From Mesaphorura yosii (taxonomy: Eukaryota; Arthropoda; Collembola; Poduromorpha; Tullbergiidae): a stretch of 64,000 bases of DNA. Every line of letters begins with the position of its first letter. Positions within the stretch are counted from its first letter, which is position 1. Position numbers and translations under genes: made by a program. The stretch spans positions 62,001-126,000 of the forward strand of contig WIXG01000227.1 of NCBI GenBank assembly GCA_009869945.1. The letters run 5' to 3'. Below the pieces are notes generated by a model. The model had not been told where the DNA came from. It worked only from the letters and a program-made list of their open reading frames with translations, and made no database searches. Shown in pieces: positions 10,791 to 22,242 of this stretch.

Positions 10791-13700
10791 ATGGAGAAGA
10801 GGTTGGCGGAGCAATGCGCCTTCGCCATACTGCTAGGAGTGTTCATCACGTTCGTGATGGGCCAGTACGGGTGGCAGACTCGCGACTCGTTCACGGAGAT
10901 CAAGTTCAAGTACGACGCTGTCACACCGGACAACTGCCAGATCAAGCAGCGGGCTGAACTTTACCTTCCAGATGACACCATCACGCACAAACCCGACGTG
11001 AAGGACATTATCGTCAATCCCGTGTTTCCGAATCGGACTGCTCTCCTGCACCTGCACAACATGGCGCTGGCACGAGCGTACTTCTGGTCGTACATCCTGC
11101 AGTCGCGATTCATCCGGCCGGCCATCAATGACGTAAGCATTAGAGCCTTATTCACTTTGTTTGATGCAAGCAGAGTGCTGATCAGAGTCGTATTTTCACC
11201 TTCCAACAGACGTATGACCCTGGTATGATGTATTATTTTCTCTCGACCGTGGCGGACGTTTCGGCCAATCCGAGAATTAACGGGTCCGCAATCTACTTTG
11301 CACCAAACTCGTCATATTCGCCGTCATACCGTGGATTCTTCAATAAGACGTTTCCGTTGTTTGCACCGCGTACATTCAGGTAAACGCTTCTTGATAGTCA
11401 CACAACGGAGACAACTATTAGAACTTTGATTATCATGTGTAAACATTCGAGTTCTAAAATACATACAACGGCTTTGAGAGAGACACGACCATTCTCTACT
11501 TAGAATTTGTTGGAACGTCTCATAAAACAGTACTTTAACGTTAGTTTAATTCTTCGTTTTTTCCAATCACAGAATGGATGACTTTAATGATCCGATTCAC
11601 CTGGAACGAATTTCCACGCTGAACACGTTCCTGGTCAAGGATCTGGGCGCAATTCCGTACAACAGCCAGAGCTACAACTACACGACAGACTACTACCGAA
11701 TCAACGAGTGGTACAAACTCTGGTTGCCCGACAGCGTCGGAGATCGGCACGATACCAAAACTACGTACCAGCTTGAGATTCGGTACGCCAACAATACAAA
11801 CGAGACGTTCACGTTCCACGGCCCGCGCGGCGCTGATGAGCACCCGGGCCCTGCGAAATGGACTCGACCGTACTTTGACTGCGGGAGGTCGGACAAGTGG
11901 ATTATTGGAGCTGTCGTGCCTATTGTTGACATTTATCCGCGACACACGCAATTCCGGCACATTGAGTACCCGACGTACACGGGTGTTTCCGTCCTGGAAA
12001 TGGACTTTGAGCGGATAGACATCAATCAGTGCCCTATCGGCGAGGGGAATCCGGAGCCGAATCGGTACGCCGGTACGGCAAAATGTAAAGAGGAAACGAC
12101 GGAGTGCGAGCCGATTCACGGCTATGGCTTCAGGCGTGGTGGCTACCAGTGTAGGTGTCGACCGGGAAACCGGCAACCTTTCGTGGACAGACGGCCGTTC
12201 CTTGGCGAAATAATTGAACGCAGCTCCGAGGACAATTACCGGAAGCACTTTGACTGCCAGAAGATTGGCTGGATCCAGAAGATGCCCGTGCAGTGGGAAA
12301 TTGCGCCATGGCACATTCGAGAGCAGTACATGGATAGGTACTACAACTATCGCAATTTCTCGTGGAATCCGTACGATCAAGTGAATGCGAGCAATCCGGA
12401 CGTGCTGGAGCAGAAACTGCTGAATATCGATGCGACAATTCGTTTCGTCCGTACGATGAACGCCACCAACTGCCACACTTTCAACCCGAAGGACTGGGTG
12501 CTCACTGGCGACATTGGTTTCTCCTCCGATCAGTACTTTGAGAATGAGGCCCTCATGGCTGTGCGACTGGCAAACTTCATCAGCTCGTACTTGCAGATTG
12601 TCGACAAAGACGAAGTGTTTCCAGGAAAGCGAGTGCCAGACAAACCGTTGACTGAAGATCAAATGATTGGCGAGACCATCGCCCTTGTACTGGGCGACAC
12701 TCAGATCTGGAGCGCCGGCACGTATTGGGAAAGAAACAAGTTCCCAAATCGAACGTATTTTGCGCCATTTGCATACAAGAAACAACAGAACACACGAAAG
12801 TATAATTTGGAGGACTTGGCGAGACTCAACACGACAGGTAAGTGCATTCGGTCACCTCTTTTGTGTTTGCTCGATTCTAAGCTGAGTGTGTCCTTGGTCA
12901 CTTCCAGACAAGCTGTACTTAAACAAGCCGTGGTTCAGACTCCTGAAGAATCGGTGGGCCACGAACTTTGATGACCTGGAGAAGTACTACATTAAACTGC
13001 AGCTGAGAAATAATGAGACGGGAAGTTTTCTCAGGAAATTTGAACAATATCCAACTTCGTACAGGTGAGCACTCGTCTAGTCAATGTTACACATACTATT
13101 CAGCAGAACATGCCTTACTTCTTCATTCATTTCTGTTTAGAGCTGCAAACATCGGTCACGGGCACTGGTCAACGCCATACTTTGACTGTGGTGGCCTCGT
13201 TCCGATGTGGTCAATCACGTACGCCGTGCCCTTCTTCGGTTGGGACAGTTTGCGAGCTGAGATTGAATTCAAGTGAGTAGAATGGAAACATTACATGAAT
13301 GAAAGCGGGGCCTCTGAATTTCGCCTTACTAATTTGTTGCCAATTACAGAGGCGTAGTTGCAGTGACAATGCGACTCGATGAGATCGACATAAATCAATG
13401 TCCTGACGAGTACCACGTGCCAAATGCGTTCAAAGGAACCGATAAATGTGACCGAGCTTCTTCATACGTAAGAACCTTGCAGCTTCAATTTCCGCGTCGG
13501 TTGCTTAATGTTCGTGTTTTTGCAGTGTGTGCCGATTCTGGGACGTAAATTCGACACTGGCGGCTACAAATGCGAGTGCCTTCAAGGATTTGAGTACCCT
13601 TTCGAAGACCCGATCACGTACTACGACGGTCAGCTCGTAGAAGCTGAATTCCTGAATCTCGTCATGAACAACAAGACGCGGTACGACATGTTCAAGTGCC

Positions 13701-13798
13701 GGCTCGCATCGTGCTCAACATTAACAACCAATTTATTGCTGATCATTACAACCACACTGCTGGCGATTCTCGCGTACTGCAATTATCAACGACATTAA
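10791..13798 (+). CDS. Secreted/GPI-anchored protein with two GPR158-type Cache-EGF modules
   Basis: Seven exons (10791-11132, 11210-11379, 11573-12837, 12908-13064, 13141-13272, 13350-13467, 13526-13798) give 818 residues. An N-terminal signal peptide is clear (CAFAILLGVFITFVMG). Two copies of the same module follow. Copy A: KWTRPYFDCGRSDKW, then VLEMDFERIDINQCP, then a Cys-rich EGF-like end GYGFRRGGYQCRCRPG. Copy B: GHWSTPYFDCGG, then TMRLDEIDINQCP, then KFDTGGYKCECLQGFEYPF. This order matches the extracellular Cache plus EGF-like region of GPR158/GPR179, class C orphan receptors. There is no seven-helix domain: the protein ends soon after copy B with one hydrophobic tail (LLLIITTTLLAILAY) and a five-residue polar end, fitting a GPI signal or a single anchor. 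Many N-glycosylation sequons (NRT, NYT, NTT, NNT, NET). Function unknown; extracellular ligand binding is inference. Confidence 0.85.
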
Positions 13799-14608
13799 GC
13801 CCCAACCCACCGGCCAGCTGCTCTGTGCTCTGGTTGTTACTTGTTTATTGCTCTGACTAGCGTGTGTCTCTACTGATAGATGTTAGGACGAGTATTTTGA
13901 CACTTGACTCTCTATCATGTTAATTATATTTTGTATGTTTGATACGAATTTTGTAACCTAGAGTCTCTAAATTGCACCGAGCACTATCTTATCAAATACT
14001 TCAACTTCCTTCCAGACTAGGCTCAGAGTAGACAGACAAATACAAAACTTCATCCGCCCAAAGAATCTCTACACACAAAATACTAGCCAGTAGACCAGGA
14101 CGAAGACATCGTCACTGGTCCGTAACTCCCGTGTCTTAACTAAACCATAAACCTATTATCCCTAATTAGTTTAAGGAAAGACCATAGACAATCTCGTTAC
14201 TGCTCATTCGCGTTCTACAATTGTTCATTCTTATATTTAAACTTTATGCACTGCAAGCGTTTGATTCTCCTAGCTTTAAGAATTTGTTACTTAATTTTAT
14301 GTGTTCTGTAATTTATGGAGTGAAATGTGGAAATAAACACTGCGAGATTCTCAGAATTCTGCTTGCTCTCATAGCTTTGGCCCTTCATGATTTAATTAAT
14401 GACAGTCAGTACCTTGCATCGTTCCGATTCGTATACATTTGTATTGAAAGTCATAAAGTGATTTCTCGTTGGTCCATTCTGACATTGACAGTTGAAATGA
14501 GAAGACTCGCAGACCCTGTTCACGTACGCGTTGTGTACATGTATAAAAATGAAAGTATTGACAAGTGGAAGTGGCCACTAATTTCTTTAAAAGTAGGGCT
14601 CAAGCCGG
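13799..14608. other. Convergent 3' region of the GPR158-like and Neto-like genes
   Basis: 3' UTR of the plus-strand gene with AATAAA at 14332-14337, then the 3' flank of the minus-strand receptor gene. A 135-codon ORF at 14221-14628 lies in the UTR and overlaps the antisense coding end; it has no recognisable domain. Confidence 0.6.
14332..14337 (+). terminator. Poly(A) signal of the GPR158-like gene
   Basis: AATAAA about 535 bases behind the stop codon at 13798. Confidence 0.5.
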
Positions 14609-17600
14609 TCAAACGTCGGTGGCTTTAGAAACTGCCGATTGCTGCTGCTGAGCTACTCCTGCCGTATTGATAAACTTATCCGCATCGGCGCTCATTGACT
14701 GCGTGTGTCTCCAAGCGGAGGGCCCAACTCCATAGTTGCTATTGCTATTGTTCGACTCATCGACTGAATTCGAATCGAAACTCGTGACGACCTTCACGTT
14801 CTCGATGCTTGTCTCGATCCCGGAGTCAACTTGATTTCCACGATTCTGCGTGGCTGTCGTTGATTTTGTGCTTGTGGACATTGGAGGCTCGCTGCGCTGT
14901 CGTACGAGAGAAGGAACTCCGACCAGGCGCCCAGACATGCCACCTGACTGCTCTCGATTCTTTCTCCATTGCTGCTGCTGTTGAGATTCCGCACTGTTAC
15001 TGTTTACTGAATCCTGCTTTGGCAGCTTGCCGCCTCCGCCGCTTTCCTCAGCTACTGAACAATTGCATCGAGGGCATATAATTGACTGGCTGAGATTGCT
15101 GTTGCCACCTGGGCTAGTAGACCCGATTGAACTCTTTCCGTCGTTGTCTGACCAGACACAGACTGCGTCCGCTCGCTGCAGCAATCCACGGCCAGCACAC
15201 CGTTGCGAATATAACGGACGAGGACCTGCAAACCCGACGCGAGTGAGATTATTTTGCCTCCGCGTCTGCCAGGCGCTTCCAGTCCCTGCACGAGCATCGC
15301 TGGGGCTGCAGGTCCTGGATGCGTCAAAGCGCCGCTGCTGTTGTAATTGTATGGATACTTGGCCAGGAGGACGACCAGCACCGCACCTGATGTTATGTTC
15401 ACGGCCATTGTGATTGTCTGAGTTTTGGCTTGAGATCGTACTCGCAACTTCCTCGTCACCATCCCCGTTGCACGTGTTTGTGTCACTCTGCAGCTCATCG
15501 CCGTTAAAGTTGGCCTCATCCTGCTCTTCGTCATAATAGTAATCGTACTCTTCCAGGACCGGAAGTGGAGGGACGTTTGGCGGGAGAAGAAACCTGAACG
15601 GACCGTGTGTTGGACAGGAAAAACTGTACGCTGCGGGCGCGCCATAGCCAAATGCGGATCCAGCGTCAGATTCGGAGTCCGAGAACCCTGACGCTGGTGA
15701 TACGATGTCAGATGCGCCTGGAGATCTGAATGAAAAGAACAGTGCATCTGTAAGAAATAGTTTTTCTCATAGGAAGAGTTCAGCTTACTCTGGTGGTTGG
15801 TGTTTATTGAATGGAGCGCGTGTGATCGGAGCCATGTCTACGTGGAATGGCGGAAAGAGCAGGTCGTGTTTCACAAAACATGCTGAGCTGCTGATGCTAC
15901 TAGCGTTGCTACGAACGTTGATCTGTTTCTCCCGCTTCTTTCGGTCCCAATAGCAACTTCCCCAACAGCAGAGTGAGAACATGCGCGGTTCTTGCCCTGG
16001 AACACCATTATTGTTAAGTCGTCGCTGCGACCGCATCTTCTGGCAGATGAAGCAAGTAGTCAGCATAGCAAGTAGTATTGTCAAAGGAACAGCCACCATC
16101 AGCACAATCAGCGGAGCTCTGTGGCAATTCTGCTCGTCAGATGAGTCGCCCTCTCCGCAGTGCTGGATTGAGTCGCAGACGAGTTGATTTGAAATACAGT
16201 AATGGCGGAGATCAGGGCAATTCGAAGCGCCGCCGACATGACTCTTTGTGAAGCAGAATCGTGATTCTTGACATGGAAAGCGTGACATCCGCGTGCAGTT
16301 CTCGACCGAGTTGAACTCGACATCCGACCAAATGAGACGAAATCCAATGCTGTTCGTGCTGGAAGCGGGCTTGGAAGGCTCAGTGGTTGTGTACCGGATC
16401 AGAAGGCGGTTTCGTGTGCTGAGAAGAACGCGGTCTTCCTCATTCTACAAGTTAACATTAGCGTTATTAAACCATGTAAAAGTGTAGATTGATTGAAGTA
16501 TAATCTTACCTTGTAATACCGCAAGTCTCCACAGAATCGCTTGATCATTGACGTTTCATCAAGCGAGTATTCATATCCATCGTACACTCCGATTTGTGCC
16601 TTCTGGCAGTTGGCTGGCATACAAAAGTTTCTGTGTTCAAGTCAGACAGCTACCATTTTAACCCATTTTGTACTCATACTTACCGATGCTTCCTTGGAAC
16701 TCTAATTCATGAACTCGAAGATATATTGCATGCTGATAAGGAACCCTGATAAGCCATAAGCAATCCAGACCAGCTGAGTAGCCAACAGGATAGCCAGGTG
16801 ATGTGAGAACTCCGCCAATGCCGGTCACGACTCCTCCACACGGCGAAGTCCCATTGAGCTTCGGTGGAGTGATATAGGCTGGAGGAAAGCGACGGCGTTT
16901 ATAAAGTAGGAATTTCAAGAGGAAACGTGTAGCGTAACGGAGGTATGAAGGTTTGAGAAGTTGGCGTAGCATAAAAGTTACCTTCGTCAATGAATTCATA
17001 CGTTGCAAAGAATCCAGAATTATGCATAGCGTGATTCGAGCGAAAGACGAGTTCAACAGTGGGATCCAAGAAGAGGAGCGGGTCAGGAATGGAGCGGCCG
17101 CAGTATCGTCCACGAAATGTTCGTTGCTCGTGCACGTCAATGGTTGTCAGTTCCAAGTAGTCGGATAAACAACTGCAAGGAAGAGCAGGTTTAAGTGCCC
17201 TCATTAACAGAGCACAGCGCCAATTTCTGCCTGTCCAAACTCCTGCTTACCCAGCATTACTATAGGGCGGCTCCAAGTCAAAGTCGAGAAATGTGAGCTT
17301 GACACCTTCCCAGGGAACCCCCTGTACATTTTCGAAAGTTAATTGCAATTAGGAACACTTGTCCAAGCCAATTATTGCGTGATGTAACGTCAAATGGATT
17401 CAGAGAAAAGGCTTGCCTGCAGCCTGTAGAAACAGACAGCGTCCGGCGGATACCTGCACGGGAGCACGAAAAGCAACGCAAGCTCAAATTTGAGATTATA
17501 ATGACGCATTTTAAGAATCAAGAAGTTTGGCATTGATTGCTTACGGTGAGGGCCACGCTGGGGAAGAAAAGTTGCCCGTTGACGAGGTTCGCGAGTCAGC

Positions 17601-17937
17601 GACTAATTGTGGGCACAGCGTTTCTGCAAACGTGTTAAATGTGTAAGGATGCTGACAATTTCAAGAGTTTCAAGAAGCATCCGCAATACGCAGAAGCCAA
17701 CTGGAAGGAAACGCCTTTTATTGTGCGGTAATTTTTTTCTTTTAGAAAAACTTCTCAAAAGGTTTATTTTGTGTACTACTGCATAGTGCCTGAATAAAGT
17801 TTACCTGCGCTTGAACTCATCCGCAGAATGTTCATGAAGTTTGACCCCGACGAGTCTCTTCCGGTGCCAGAATTCCCAAAAATGAGTGACGAGAGGATGG
17901 ACAATGTGAAGATGAGACGCACCAGGCGTTGTGACAT
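14609..17937 (-). CDS. CUB-CUB-LDLa single-pass receptor, Neto-like, with PDZ ligand
   Basis: Minus-strand gene of about nine exons. Start ATG at 17937 opens a signal peptide (MSQRLVRLIFTLSILSSLIF). CUB 1 is spread over four exons: STGNFSSPAWPSPYPP, VKLTFLDFDLEPPYSNAG, CLSDYLELTT, RYCGRSIPDP, FRSNHAMHNSGFFATYEF. CUB 2: CGGVVTGIGGVLTSPGYP, LDCLWLIRVP, IYLRVHELEF, a Cys-Asp pattern AQIGVYDGYEY, FCGDLRYY. Then an LDL-receptor class A repeat (CISNQLVCDSIQHCGEGDSSDEQNC), a transmembrane helix (LIVLMVAVPLTILLAMLTTCF) and a cytoplasmic tail of over 400 residues rich in Ser, Asn and Gln. The last residues SKATDV form a class I PDZ ligand. This order equals Neto proteins, auxiliary subunits of kainate-type glutamate receptors; SOL-2/LEV-10 relatives are the alternative. 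One intron (17322-17416) has a GC donor. Confidence 0.82.
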
Positions 17938-20005
17938 TCTGCAGGCGTTGAACACAACTTGTGATACCAGAAACCACGGCAGCCAGCACCAGCCCCAGGA
18001 GCAGCTCGACGTAGATAGCACAGAACCGAACGGGCCTGAAACGGATCTCGCACTGACGCACATTCTTGAACGCTTTGCTATTGCGTGCTATTCCAACAAC
18101 CCAGACAAGTTCTTTCTTGCTATTTTACTACTTTTACTTTGTCTCCAGCTCCGACTTTGTCTTCATTTTCGTATTCAGTGGTGATCAATCACTCCTGGAG
18201 AATAAACACTGCTCACTGCTGGAGACAAGACAAATCACAACGACACGAGACACAAACACGGAACAAAATGGACCCACGGGACGAGGACAATGGACGCAAG
18301 CACTCAACGCTTGTTCTCATTTTGTTCCAGAATTGGACTTTCACTGCTGCGATTCGCTGCGTTGTACGAAAGAAAACTTTGGTTTGACTTTGACATGGCT
18401 CATTGACTGGTACGCTCAATCGAGCAACTGCACTTGTACGAAAGTGAAAAGGAAAACGAATCAAAGAGCATCGAAGCAGAAGAAGAACAACCACGAGCTG
18501 AACTACAAACGCGAACTGAAGTGTGGAAGATGCGGAATTGATTTGGAATCGAAGACGAGACGAAGATGGACCGCGGCCACATCAAACGAATAACGAAGTC
18601 AGCAAGTGAAAGTACAGCACGCGAGTAAAAAGTAATAAAACGATCGATACAATTCATAGTCTGGTCTGTCATCATCCCTGACTTTACTTCACTTTGCTTG
18701 TTCTGCGTCTGGCATGGCTTTCAGAGATCCAGCATCCAGAATCCGAGTTCCACAGTTTCCAGTTCCATTTCCAAGTTTGCACATGCATACATAATGCGAT
18801 ATACGAATACTGGAGACTACAAGTTATAGTTATGGTCGTGGCTCTGTCGAAAGATGAAACATTGTTGCTTCTGGCTCTGGAGCGAAGGCTGACTACGAGG
18901 TGAGTATTACAAAAATACTCTGGAGGCTGTCTTCTCTTGTCTTGCATCATGGACATGAACACGAATATGGACTACTTCCTGGCTCTAGCTTGCCAGCCTG
19001 CCTGCCATCCCCACGTGTAATCCAATACGGGATGCTGGAACCCATTCGGAGTTAGCTAGTAAATCATTTCACCGACTGCGAGGCAAACTGCTGGACGAGA
19101 CTGACGAATAATAGAAGTGAGAAGAGAGCGAAAAAGCCAAAGCCAAATAGGATAAAGACTCACTAAAATGAAAGCCACGAGCTGTTTGCTTTTCATTACG
19201 CGCACAGCACGAGGCAAATTCTTATTAGATTTGGGTTATTAAGGTTGATCGTGACGGAGACTCATTCAAACTGTGAAGGACAACGAAAAGCTCTTCGATG
19301 AGAAATGAATATGGATGTAAAACGTGAAACTTGAGTTTCATAGTCTGGAGACTGGAATACTGACGAAAAGTCCATTATCATTAGCACATTAAATGCTTTA
19401 GCGTCTCCTGTTAGAATGACAATCACTTCCTTCTTGCCTTTGCCTTCTTGCTCCGTTCGGTTTCATTAACGAGTTTTCAATTCCAATTTCGCACGGCACT
19501 GTTTAACTCGTGTCTGAACCCCTTGTTACAGATACTTGAGAAATAAAAATCTATCAGTTTCCAGATTCCTGGAAGCTTTCAATGGTGACTGGAGAGCAAA
19601 TGAACAAGTTGACACGTAGAATTTAGAAGCACGCCCACGACGGCGGAATGGTTGAGATTTCGATGAATGAAGCTCGGCAGAATTGGTCTCATGTTCGTGC
19701 TGGAATTGTGAAAGTTGAGACCCTTGGCTGCTGAAGCTGCCATTGCGTTGTCTTGCATGAGCTGGCATTGCTGTACCAGCAAGCGCAAGCGGGGAAAATG
19801 AAGATATTACAAACACTGCGTTGATTTTCTCAACTGCGGCACACTGGAAATACAATTTTGAAAGCTTGTTGGTGAAGAAAGTAATTAATTCGGACTGTTG
19901 GATTGAAGTTTACAAGTACTTGAGTTGTGTCATAATTATCGACAGCCAGCCGTCTAGATTGTGCATTGTTTGCTCGTGGAGCGTTTACCGAGAGGAACCT
20001 ATCAA
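17938..20005. other. Divergent intergenic region, Neto-like / SRRM1
   Basis: About 2 kb between two genes read away from each other, the longest gene-free stretch in the first half. ORFs at 17828-18184, 18066-18593, 18694-18903 and 19526-19855 show no domain. It is the natural place for regulatory elements and 5' UTR exons of the receptor gene; I see no specific site. Confidence 0.6.
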
Positions 20006-21651
20006 ATGGGGGACGCCGGTTACTTTAGGGTAAATGTAGCCTTAAATCTTGATTTTGAAAGAGGTGAATGATGAGTCATGTGGTTTGATAGGTTTGGAAT
20101 AAGGATTTGTAATCTCGTAATTATTTCTCTACTTAATTGTAGTGAAAACTAATAAACCTGTAATTTGTTTGAAGGGGACGTCTGCGGAGCAAGATAACCG
20201 GTTCAGTGATAAGGAAAAGAAGTTGATGAAGCAAATGCGATTTGCTGATAGTCTATCAAAAAAGGTTTGTGAAAAATTGGCACCGGTAACTGAATCGATA
20301 CTTGATTCTGCGTATTTTATGTTTATGTTGATACCATTGATATGCTGTAGGTGGACATGACCAAAGTCAAGCTTGAAAGTATTAAACCATGGATTGTGCA
20401 AAGAGTATCCGAGTTGTTGGGAATGGAGGACGATGTTCTCAACGAATTTGTCATAAACCAGCTGGAGGACAAGGTAGTGGCTTGGCATTCAGCTAATTAC
20501 GCACCTGTACGTCGACTGTGTGCTTGAATCCTATTTTCCTTTCCCAGAATCCAGATGGAAAGCGCATTCAGATCAACTTGACTGGGTTTCTAAACGGGAA
20601 GAATGCACGAATATTCACGGGTGAATTGTGGGACATGTTGGTTTCTGCACAAGAAAATTCGACAGGTATCCCAACCAGTATCATAGAAGCGAAAAAGGCT
20701 GAAATCCAAAAACGAAGTGTAAGTAGGGCAGTCCAGCAATCCATTTACTACGAAGTTATTCATAAACTCATTTCTAAACTTTGCCTATTTTACAGGATGA
20801 ATCAGAGGAGCTCAAGAAAACTAAAGAAAAATTGGAAGCAGAGCTCCGAGAAAAGGAAAAAGAGGCACGCGCCGCTCGGCCTCCCCGCCGATCTCCTACG
20901 CCAGAAAAGCCTACGTCAAGGAGGTCGCGCTCAAGATCTCCTGAGAGAAGTAGACGGGTAAGAAGGTCACCAACCCCAGAAAGGCCTGGAAGACTAGGCT
21001 CTAGGAGATCACGATCACCACCTCCGGAACGTATTAGCAGATTTTCTAGAAGGTCACCACCTCCAGAGAGGAGATCAAATCGCAGATCACGGTCGAGAAC
21101 GCCTGAGAGAAGCAGAAGGAGATCACCATTGCCAGAAAGAAGCAGAAGGCATTCCCCGTCCCCAACTGAAGATCGCCGTCAATCGTCCTCACAGCAGTCA
21201 AAATCGAAGCCCAACCGGAGGTAACTAGAGATTAAAAGCGTTCTTGTTCTTCAAACGCTGCTAAAGTTCTAAGTTTCGGGGCTTTTACAGGGAAAGAGAG
21301 CGAAGTGAGGGCTCGGCCTCCGACAGCGATAAAGGAAAGAGCTCTGAACATGAACGCGAGCGTGACAGCGGAGATGAATCCAGCAAGAAACGCAAAAAGA
21401 AGAACAGGAAACATAAGAAACACAAGAGGGATCGGAAGAATGACAACGACGAGCGTGGGAGTGCTGAAGATGACTCGGATGAATCGGACGAGGAGAAATC
21501 CAAAAGGAAAAGGCAGAAATCTGACGATGGAGACGACGACGATAGTGGAAAAGTAGTTTTAGATGCTGAGGCAGAATTATTGGAGAAGACCCTCCGCGCC
21601 CGAGCATTGGAGTCACTGAAGGCACAAAGGGCTGCGCAAGGGCAACAATAA
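20006..21651 (+). CDS. SRRM1: SRRM1/SRm160, PWI-domain splicing coactivator
   Basis: Nuclear-speckle protein that bridges splicing factors and promotes exon definition and 3'-end processing. Six exons (20006-20029, 20175-20264, 20351-20473, 20548-20718, 20796-21220, 21291-21651) give 397 residues; vertebrate SRRM1 is about 900. The first exon is only eight codons (MGDAGYFR), followed by GTSAEQDNRFSDKEKKL, which is the conserved SRRM1 start. The PWI fold comes next: VDMTKVKLESIKPWIVQR, ELLGMEDDVLNEFVINQLE, QINLTGFLNGKNARIF, GELWDMLVSAQENSTGIP. After a charged coiled stretch come RS repeats with RRSPTPE / RRSPPPE units, then an acidic-basic lysine-rich tail ending AQRAAQGQQ. The shorter RS region explains the length difference. 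A tiny first exon with intron before GTSAEQ is consistent with the family start. Confidence 0.93.
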
Positions 21652-21765
21652 AAGTGTAGAATAAGTTAAGGCCTAAATATAATAATTAACCTTGTTGTAA
21701 TGACAAGTTGCATGATAAGCTTTGTAAGTTTAGTTCCTCACTTGAATTCTTTGAACTATTTGAAC

Positions 21766-21771
21766 AATAAA
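21766..21771 (+). terminator. Poly(A) signal of SRRM1
   Basis: AATAAA 115 bases behind the SRRM1 stop codon. Confidence 0.6.
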
Positions 21772-22172
21772 TCAGAAGCTACTTTTCTAGAATGAATGTG
21801 TCTTTAGCATCTGAAATCCGTTGCTAAGTCTGACTCGGCAGTTGGCAGTTAAATAGTCGACAATGGTACGATGGTGCCTGTCGCTGCCCCAAGAGTCAGT
21901 CTTAAGATTAACTTTCACAAGTACGCGTTCAGCGCTTGACATTCTCAGTAAGTTCCGGTTGAATAGCTTCGCATCGCATCGTCTGCTGAGTTTCAACTTT
22001 CAATTTTTTACTTCTTCACTTCACCTTCACACCAACTAAAGCCAAGTGTCGACCGTTCAATGATCAGGTCATGGATGACTTGAATGAAGAGAAAATGAAG
22101 ATGACAGAGCCTAAGCGTGAGTGCAACATCGATTTGCTGCCTTCATCACTGAAATCGTATCTACCACTAGAC

Positions 22173-22182
22173 TATATATAAG
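22173..22182 (+). promoter_or_regulatory. TATA box of the Gly-rich gene
   Basis: TATATATAAG about 60 bases before the start ATG at 22243. A strong TATA box is typical of tissue-specific, highly expressed genes such as those for cuticle proteins and is not seen at the housekeeping genes of this window. Confidence 0.65.
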
Positions 22183-22242
22183 GGCAAGACTGCAGGCAAC
22201 GATTGTCAGTTTTCAATCTTCATTCGACTGAAGACTGTCATC

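Larger units (their letters stand above)
21652..22242. other. SRRM1 3' UTR and promoter of a Gly-rich gene
   Basis: AATAAA at 21766-21771 is the likely SRRM1 poly(A) signal. A TATA box for the next gene is annotated separately at 22173-22182. A 16-codon ATG reading at about 22071 followed by a GT donor is too short to call an exon. Confidence 0.6.

Noticed and set aside
10451-10945. A 164-codon minus-strand frame
   Set aside because: Overlaps the start of the GPR158-like gene in antisense and shows nothing recognisable.
11541-12785. A 414-codon open frame on the minus strand
   Set aside because: It is antisense to the long third exon of the GPR158-like gene, whose plus-strand reading carries conserved Cys motifs. 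The antisense frame has no domain.
17828-18184. A 118-codon plus-strand frame over the Neto-like first exon
   Set aside because: Antisense to the signal-peptide exon, which splices in phase into CUB 1.
22071-22120. Short ATG reading with a GT donor before the Gly-rich gene
   Set aside because: Sixteen codons, no partner exon in phase, and upstream of the TATA box.
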